Source: Dokdonella fugitiva
GTDB lineage: Bacteria; Pseudomonadota; Gammaproteobacteria; Xanthomonadales; Rhodanobacteraceae
Assembly: GCF_004342425.1 (NCBI RefSeq)
Contig: NZ_SLWQ01000005.1
Location: 1 to 64,000 of the forward strand
Length of the DNA: 64,000 nt
Direction of reading: 5' to 3'
A model generated the notes under the pieces. It made no database searches, was not told where the DNA came from, and saw only the letters and a list, made by a program, of their open reading frames with translations. Positions 58,732 through 64,000 of the stretch are shown here, piece by piece; positions within the stretch are counted from its first letter, which is position 1, and each line of letters begins with the position of its first letter. The position numbers and the translations under genes were made by a program.

Positions 58732-61700
58732 GCGTGCTGCCCCTGCGCCGCCGGACCCTCGATCGGCAGGTCCTCGTCGGCGCCCACGTGCTCGGCCCGG
58801 GCGCGATGGCGCTCGCCGCGCGCGACGTACCACTCGTCGCCGCGGCGATCGAGCAGGTCGTACACGATCGGGATCACGACGAGGGTGAGCAGGGTCGAGA
58901 CGGCGAGGCCACCGATCACCGTGAGCGCCATTGGCGCGCGCACCTCGGCCCCTTCACCCCAGCCGAGCGCGAGCGGCGCGAAGCCGATCAGCGTGCAGAG
59001 CGTCGTCATGACGATCGGGCGCAGGCGCGATTCGGCGCCTTGAGCGAGGGCCTCGCGCTTGGGCACGCCGGCCTCGCGCAACTGGTTAACGCGATCGATC
59101 AGCACGATCGCGTTCTTCACGACGATGCCGACCAGCATGATCAGGCCGATGAACACCACCACCGAAATCGCCGACCCCGAAAGCTTCAAGGCGAGGATCG
59201 CGCCAACCGCGGCGAGCGGGATCGAGAACATGATCACGAACGGATGCAGCAGCGACTCGAACTGCGATGCCATCACGAGGTAGACGAGGAAGATCGCGAG
59301 TCCGAGCGCGAACACCAGCGACTGCACGGAGGAATCGAGTTCCTCGCTCTGGCCGCCGATGCGCACCTTGACGCCCGCGGCGAGCGGATTGTTCGCGACG
59401 AGGCGCTCGACTTCCTTGACCGCGCTGGCGAGGTCGCCGTGGCGCAGGTTCGCCGAGACGATCGCGACGCGCTCCTGGCTCACGCGGTGGATCTCGCTCG
59501 GCCCTTCGGTCGCGACGACGTCGGCGACCGCGGACAGGCGCACCGGCGTGTCGGCGCTCGACTGCGCGGTCTCGCTGACGCCGCCGGTGCCGCCCGAAGT
59601 ACCCGCGCCGGAACCGCCGGCGCCGATGGCGCCCGCGGCACTGCTGGTCGAGCCGGAGCTCGCGCCTTTCGACGGGATGTAGCCGACGACGAGGTTGCGC
59701 ACGTCCTCGACGCCGGTGCGGTCGGCGGCGCGTGCGCGCACGAGGACGTCGATCTTGCGGTCACGGAAGTCGTAGCGCGTGGCGACCTCGCCCTTGACCT
59801 TGCGCACGACGCGATCGGCGATCTCGCGCGTCGTCAGGCCGAGCGCGGCGGCGCGATCCTGGTCGAAATGCACCTGGATCTCCGGATAGCCGCCTTCGAC
59901 GGTCGACTTGACGTCGGCGAAGCGCGGCGAGCCCTTCATCAGCGAGGCGAGGCGCTGGCCGCCCTTGGCGAGCGCGTCGAGGTCGTAGCCGCGGATCTCG
60001 ATCTCGAGCGGCGCGGAGAAACTGAAGAGCTCCGGGCGCGCGAACTTCACGTTCGCGTCGGCGCGCGTCATGCCCTGGCGCAGGCGTTCGACCTCGGCCG
60101 CTTCGATCTTCTTGCTGCCGCCGTCCCTGAGCGCGATCGACAGGCGCGCGATGTTCTCGCCCGACTCGGTCGGATTGGCGTCGAGGCGCGTGCCGGTGCC
60201 GGCGACACCGTAGATCGATTCGACGCCGGGATCGTTCGCATGGCGCCTGGAGATCTCGTCGACCACCTTGTCGGTGTCGGCGAGTGGCGTGCCCGGCGGC
60301 AACGTCACCGTCATGTTGAAACGACCCTGCGCGAGCTGCGGGATGAGGTCGAGACCGAGCGTCGGCACGAGCGCGAGGGTCGCCGCGAGCGCGGCGACGG
60401 CGAAGCCGAGCACCGGCCACGGGCGCGCGATCGCCTTCGGCAGGAAGCCGTGGTAAGCCTTCGCCGCACGTTCGTACGGCCACAGGACGACGACGGCGAT
60501 ACGCTTGAGCACGTAGCCGACCGCCGTACCGATCGGACGGAACACGATGAAGCCGAGCAGCGTGACGAGGCGCACCAGATGGGAGATCACGACCATCACC
60601 AGCAACGTGGCGGCGTAGACCACGGCGAGCGCCAGCGAGAACGGCAGCAGGACCACGAGCACGACCCAGCGCAGAACGATGGGCCAGTCCTTGTCGAGCG
60701 GCCACGCGATCATCGGCAGGACCGAGCGGGTCTTGCGCCAGAGCGGATCGCCCTGCACCGGTTCGTCCTTGTACGCGAGCGGCGAACGCCCCTTCAGCGA
60801 CGCGAGCATCGGGATCAGCGTCATCGCGACGACGAGCGAGGTCAGCATCGCGAACGTGATCGTCAGCGCCTGGTCGCGGAACAGCTGCCCGGCGACGCCC
60901 TGCACGAACACGAGCGGGAAGAACACCGCGACCGTGGTCAAGGTCGATGCAGTGACCGCCATGCCGACTTCGGCGGTGCCGCGCACGGCGGCCTCTAGGA
61001 TCGAAGCGCCCTTCTCACGCAGCCGCGCGATGTTCTCGAGCACCACGATCGAATCGTCGACGACCATGCCCGTCGCGAGCGCGAGGCCGCCGAGCGACAT
61101 CACGTTGAGCGACAGGTGCAGCTGGTCCATGAAGAAGAACGTCGCGATCAGCGAAACCGGCAGCGACAGGGAGATGATGAACGTGCTCCACGAATCACGC
61201 AGGAAGAAGAAGATGATGAGGATCGCGAGCACGCCGCCGATCAGCGCGTCCTTCTTGACGTCGCTGAGCGCGCCTTCGATGAAGACCGACTGGTCTTCGA
61301 TCATCGACAGGTTCGTGTCGGTCGGCAGCGTCTTCTTCAGGCGCTCGATCTCGGCCTTGACCGAATTGGCGACGCTGACGGTGTTGGCGTCGCCTTCCTT
61401 GTAGATCGCGAGCTCGATCGCCTCGTGGCCGTCGATGCGCACGATGCCTTCGCGCTCCTTGAAGCCCTGGCGCACTTCGGCGATGTCCTTGAGGCGGATC
61501 GGCACCGTGCCGTCGATCTTGACCAGCAGCTCGCGCATCTCGTCGAGCGTCCTGAACTGGTTGATCGTGCGCACGAGGAAGCGCTGGCTGCCCTCGTCGA
61601 TGCGGCCGCCCGAAGCGTTGATGTTCTCGTTCTTGAGCCGCGTGTTGACGTCGTTGATGTCGATGCCGAGGCGCGCGAGCTTCTGCTGGTCGACCAGCAC

Positions 61701-62261
61701 CTCGATCTCGTCCTCGAGGCCGCCGCCGACCTTGACCGCGGCGACGCCGGCGACCGGCTCCAGGTGCTTCTTGAGGTCGTCGTCGGCGAAGCGGCGCAGC
61801 TGCTTGAGGCGCGCCTCGTCGACGTCGCCCTTCGCAGTGAGGCCGAGCCGGATGATCGGGTCGGTCGACGGATTGAAGCGCAGCAGCAGCGGCTTCTTCG
61901 CTTCCAGCGGCAGCTGCACCGTGTCCAGCTTGTCGCGCACCTCGAGGCTCGCCATGTCCATGTCGGTGCCCCAGGCGAACTCGAGCACGACGTCGGACTG
62001 GCTCGTGCGCGAAACCGAATGCACCTTGCGCACGTTCTTCACCACGCCGACCGCTTCCTCGATCGGCTGGCTGATGAGGTTCTCGATCTCGAGCGGCGCC
62101 GCGCCTTCGTAGTCGGTGCGCACCGTGAGGGTCGGGTACGACAGGTCCGGCAGCAGGTTGACCTTCAGTCCGGTCAGGCCGATGAGGCCGAACAGGACCA
62201 GGGTCACGGTCATCATGCCGATCGTGACCCGCCGGCGGGTCGCCAGCTCGGGCAGATTCAC
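58728..62261 (-). CDS. RND efflux permease with extra membrane insert (MdtB-like)
   Basis: 1177 residues, about 130 longer than usual. The TM4 motif GMVVDDSIVVLENIARLRE has both Asp. Two insertions explain the length. After MLASLKGRSPLAYKDEP, residues about 495-605 contain several extra hydrophobic stretches (IVLRWVVLVVLLPFSLALAV; LVRLVTLLGFIVF) before the usual TM7. About residues 864-894 form a Gly/Ser/Ala linker (GASSGSTSSAAGAIGAGGSG) in the second periplasmic loop. Overlaps both neighbours by four bases. Partners: the adaptor at 62258 and the permease at 55615. Confidence 0.9.
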   Translation of the reverse strand: MNLPELATRRRVTIGMMTVTLVLFGLIGLTGLKVNLLPDLSYPTLTVRTDYEGAAPLEIENLISQPIEEAVGVVKNVRKVHSVSRTSQSDVVLEFAWGTDMDMASLEVRDKLDTVQLPLEAKKPLLLRFNPSTDPIIRLGLTAKGDVDEARLKQLRRFADDDLKKHLEPVAGVAAVKVGGGLEDEIEVLVDQQKLARLGIDINDVNTRLKNENINASGGRIDEGSQRFLVRTINQFRTLDEMRELLVKIDGTVPIRLKDIAEVRQGFKEREGIVRIDGHEAIELAIYKEGDANTVSVANSVKAEIERLKKTLPTDTNLSMIEDQSVFIEGALSDVKKDALIGGVLAILIIFFFLRDSWSTFIISLSLPVSLIATFFFMDQLHLSLNVMSLGGLALATGMVVDDSIVVLENIARLREKGASILEAAVRGTAEVGMAVTASTLTTVAVFFPLVFVQGVAGQLFRDQALTITFAMLTSLVVAMTLIPMLASLKGRSPLAYKDEPVQGDPLWRKTRSVLPMIAWPLDKDWPIVLRWVVLVVLLPFSLALAVVYAATLLVMVVISHLVRLVTLLGFIVFRPIGTAVGYVLKRIAVVVLWPYERAAKAYHGFLPKAIARPWPVLGFAVAALAATLALVPTLGLDLIPQLAQGRFNMTVTLPPGTPLADTDKVVDEISRRHANDPGVESIYGVAGTGTRLDANPTESGENIARLSIALRDGGSKKIEAAEVERLRQGMTRADANVKFARPELFSFSAPLEIEIRGYDLDALAKGGQRLASLMKGSPRFADVKSTVEGGYPEIQVHFDQDRAAALGLTTREIADRVVRKVKGEVATRYDFRDRKIDVLVRARAADRTGVEDVRNLVVGYIPSKGASSGSTSSAAGAIGAGGSGAGTSGGTGGVSETAQSSADTPVRLSAVADVVATEGPSEIHRVSQERVAIVSANLRHGDLASAVKEVERLVANNPLAAGVKVRIGGQSEELDSSVQSLVFALGLAIFLVYLVMASQFESLLHPFVIMFSIPLAAVGAILALKLSGSAISVVVFIGLIMLVGIVVKNAIVLIDRVNQLREAGVPKREALAQGAESRLRPIVMTTLCTLIGFAPLALGWGEGAEVRAPMALTVIGGLAVSTLLTLVVIPIVYDLLDRRGDEWYVARGERHRARAEHVGADEDLPIEGPAAQGQHA

Positions 62262-63490
62262 GAATGCGCCTCCGTCTTCGCGAGCGACGCCATCGCGTCG
62301 GGGCTCTTGGTCGCGTTGTCGAGCACCTGCACTTCGGTGCCCTCGCGCACCGCGTTGCGGCCGATCGTGATCACGCGCTCGCCGTCGGCGAGGCCGTCGC
62401 GGATCTCGATGCGGTCGCCTTCGGCGTAGCCGGTCTTGACCACGCGGCGCTTGGCGACGAATGCGGGCGATGCCGGCTTCGCGGTTTCCGCCGCGACCGC
62501 CTCCCCCGCCTTGCCCTTCGGCGCGTCCTTGGCATCCTTCTTCTCGTCCTTCGGCGGCGCCGGTTCGACCACGAAGACCGAACTCACGCCGTCCTCCTCG
62601 ACGATCGCGTTGCGCGGCACGACGAGCGCGTCGTGGCGCTGGTCGTAGGTGACCTCGATGCGACCGAACATGCCGGGCTTGAGCGTCGAGGTGGTGTCGC
62701 GGAACGCACAGGTCACGCGGAACGTGCCGCTCGCCGCATCCACGACCGGCGCGATGCGCGCGATCGAGCCGTCGAACGACTTGCCGCCGAGCGCATCGAC
62801 GCGCATGCGCACGGGCTGGCCGGCCTTGAGCGTGTCGAGGTCGCGCTCGGGCACGTTGAGCACGGCCTCGAGCGGATCGAGGTCGACGATCTGGAACAGT
62901 GCCTGGTTGAGCTGCACGAGGTTGCCCACCTTGACCGAGCGCTTGGCGATCACGCCGGAGATCGGCGCGACGATGCGCGTATACGACAGGTCGAGCTGCG
63001 CGCCCTCGACGATCGCCTTCTGCGTCTCGAGGTCGTACTTCATGCTGTCGTAGTCCGCCTTCGGCGTGATCTTCAGCGCGAAGCCCTTGTCGGCCTTGTC
63101 GTAGGCGGCCTGCGCCTTCTTCAGCGCCGCCGTCGCCTGGGCGAGCTTGTTGCGCGCCGCATCGCTGTCGAGCTCGGCAAGCACCTGGCCCTTCTGCACG
63201 TGCGTGCCTTCCTCGACGAAGATCTTGAGCACGATGCCGGACGTCTTGGCGACGACCTGCGCGTCGCCGACGGCCTCGAGCGTGGCCGTGCCCGAGTAAT
63301 TGGCGGTGATCGTCTGGTGCGAAGCGGGTGCGACCTCGACGGGGATCGAAGCCTGGGTGGTGGCGTCCTTGCCCATGCCGTCGCCAACGCCGCCGCAGGC
63401 GGCCAGCAGGGCGATCGCGGCCGCGAGGGTGGAGGTGCGCAGGATGCGGAAACCGCGGGATTTCGGGGAGGCGGCGAAGTTCGGGAGCAT
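62258..63490 (-). CDS. RND periplasmic adaptor lipoprotein
   Basis: 410 residues with lipobox LLAACGG, lipoyl half-motifs (VVAKTSGIVLKIFVEEGTHV; IVAPISGVIAKRSVKVGNLV), a helical hairpin (AAALKKAQAAYDKADKGF), a beta-barrel domain, and an unusual Lys/Ala-rich insert (PPKDEKKDAKDAPKGKAGEA) in the membrane-proximal region. First gene of the three-gene pump operon. A promoter with an inverted repeat is at 63524-63553. No outer-membrane channel gene is included. Confidence 0.9.
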   Translation of the reverse strand: MLPNFAASPKSRGFRILRTSTLAAAIALLAACGGVGDGMGKDATTQASIPVEVAPASHQTITANYSGTATLEAVGDAQVVAKTSGIVLKIFVEEGTHVQKGQVLAELDSDAARNKLAQATAALKKAQAAYDKADKGFALKITPKADYDSMKYDLETQKAIVEGAQLDLSYTRIVAPISGVIAKRSVKVGNLVQLNQALFQIVDLDPLEAVLNVPERDLDTLKAGQPVRMRVDALGGKSFDGSIARIAPVVDAASGTFRVTCAFRDTTSTLKPGMFGRIEVTYDQRHDALVVPRNAIVEEDGVSSVFVVEPAPPKDEKKDAKDAPKGKAGEAVAAETAKPASPAFVAKRRVVKTGYAEGDRIEIRDGLADGERVITIGRNAVREGTEVQVLDNATKSPDAMASLAKTEAHS

Positions 63491-63523
63491 CGGAGTCGGC
63501 CTGGGAGGGGTTGACTTGGTGTT

Positions 63524-63553
63524 ATAGTAGACTACATCACTATCTTAGTGCAA
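63524..63553 (-). promoter_or_regulatory. Promoter of the RND pump operon with internal dyad
   Basis: On the minus strand TTGCAC (63548-63553), 18 bases, TACTAT (63524-63529), then 34 bases to the adaptor start codon. Within the spacer and -10 lies TAGT-N10-ACTA, a possible operator for a TetR- or MarR-type repressor not found in this window. The rest of 63554-63858 shows no supported gene. Confidence 0.5.
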
Positions 63554-63858
63554 TAGCCCGGACAGCCCGGCAGTCGACCCCTGGTCGTGCTTCCTTGCTG
63601 CCCCGCCGTTGCAGCAGGGGGAGGATCCTTGCGGAATGCTGCGCCGGAACCCGCGCCACGTCGTGAGCCGGTAGTCACGAGCCATGCAACGCGCGTTGGA
63701 TGCACGATCGGGGCGAATCGTTGCGTCGCGACGCGCACACGACGACGCGCGTGAGGCGCGCTTCATGCATGCGGACGGTGGCCGGCGACGAGGGTTGGCC
63801 GCTATACTCCACAGGCTTGACGCCCGAGAAGTTCAACCAACGCCGCACCGGAACGAAA

Positions 63859-64000
63859 ATGACCCGAGCGCCTCTGCTTGCTGCTGCCCTGCTGATCACG
63901 TCCCTGCCCTGCCTCGCCGCCGAAAAAGGCGATGCGGCCGCGGGCAAAACCAAGGTCTACACCTGTGCCGGTTGCCATGGCATCCCGGGCTGGAAGAACC
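63859..64000 (+). CDS. Cytochrome c, N-terminal part (cut by window edge)
   Basis: The visible 47 residues are a signal peptide (MTRAPLLAAALLITSLPCLA), then EKGDAAAGKTKVYTCAGCHG with one CxxCH heme site, and IPGWKN before the edge. The GDAAAGK...CAGCHG pattern is that of class I cytochromes c4/c5, soluble periplasmic electron carriers. TATACT at 63803-63808 is a possible -10. Confidence 0.85.
   Translation, partial: MTRAPLLAAALLITSLPCLAAEKGDAAAGKTKVYTCAGCHGIPGWKN

Noticed and set aside
54964..59043. A plus-strand open frame of 1359 codons
   Set aside because: It runs antisense through the RND permease genes and is an artefact of high GC codon bias; low-complexity Arg/Ala/His composition, no domain pattern, no ribosome site.
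1..64000. CRISPR arrays, tRNA and rRNA genes
   Set aside because: No regularly spaced repeats and no cloverleaf or rRNA-like stretches were noticed in the intergenic regions.

Overview
This window looks like a chromosomal stretch of a GC-rich gammaproteobacterium, most likely of the order Xanthomonadales (a Dokdonella- or Rhodanobacter-like organism). The evidence is the very GC-rich backbone, a DUF3247 gene remnant (a family I associate with Xanthomonadales), and the mix of Mtr-type cytochromes, TonB receptors and RND pumps. The taxon is an inference; no rRNA or tRNA gene was seen.

The window has two parts. From 1 to about 30.3 kb it is an accessory stress and low-oxygen island. The left end holds the start of an IS256-type transposase and two truncated genes abutting head to head (a DUF3800 fragment and an erythromycin esterase-like fragment). 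After these come: an alcohol dehydrogenase; single- and two-domain universal stress proteins (six copies, one frameshifted and one truncated); two L,D-transpeptidase-type proteins; a triple-BON protein; a host-attachment-like protein; a sulfide operon (SqrR/BigR-like repressor, two sulfide:quinone reductase-type flavoproteins, DUF2892, an RND pump with its adaptor); a polyhydroxyalkanoate block (PhaB, PhaC, phasin-like) with an FtsH-type protease, a GNAT acetyltransferase and dodecin; an MgtA-type P-type ATPase; and Hsp20. Twelve palindromes of the form TTGAT-N4-ATCAA (FNR/ANR/CRP type) sit at promoter distance in front of most of these genes, so the island is probably switched on as one regulon when oxygen falls. 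One such site lies between two convergent gene ends and points at a strong hairpin, a candidate small RNA. The right edge (about 28.9 to 30.4 kb) is a mosaic of gene pieces: a USP C-terminal half, a DUF2442-like N-terminus, a DUF3247 C-terminus and a PagL-like C-terminus.

From about 30.8 kb on the sequence is backbone-like. A divergent pair (a Gcw_chp-type outer-membrane protein, and an ECF sigma factor) leads into an operon encoding sigma factor, anti-sigma factor, subtilisin-family protease, DmsE/MtrA-type decaheme cytochrome, MtrB/PioB-type porin, diheme cytochrome and a cupredoxin: an apparent trans-outer-membrane electron conduit with its own sigma factor. The anti-sigma factor's periplasmic end resembles a subtilisin propeptide and the neighbouring subtilisin lacks the usual oxyanion-hole Asn, which makes this the most interesting system here.

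Then follow a zinc-independent bL36 ribosomal protein, a BamE-like small protein, agmatine deiminase and N-carbamoylputrescine amidase (putrescine synthesis) separated by a PAS-GGDEF protein, a TraB-family membrane protein, a DUF349 protein, an AraC regulator, an operon of parallel beta-helix lipoprotein, diheme cytochrome, TonB receptor and aldehyde dehydrogenase, and finally an MdtABC-like tripartite pump with two RND permeases. The right edge cuts a cytochrome c gene.
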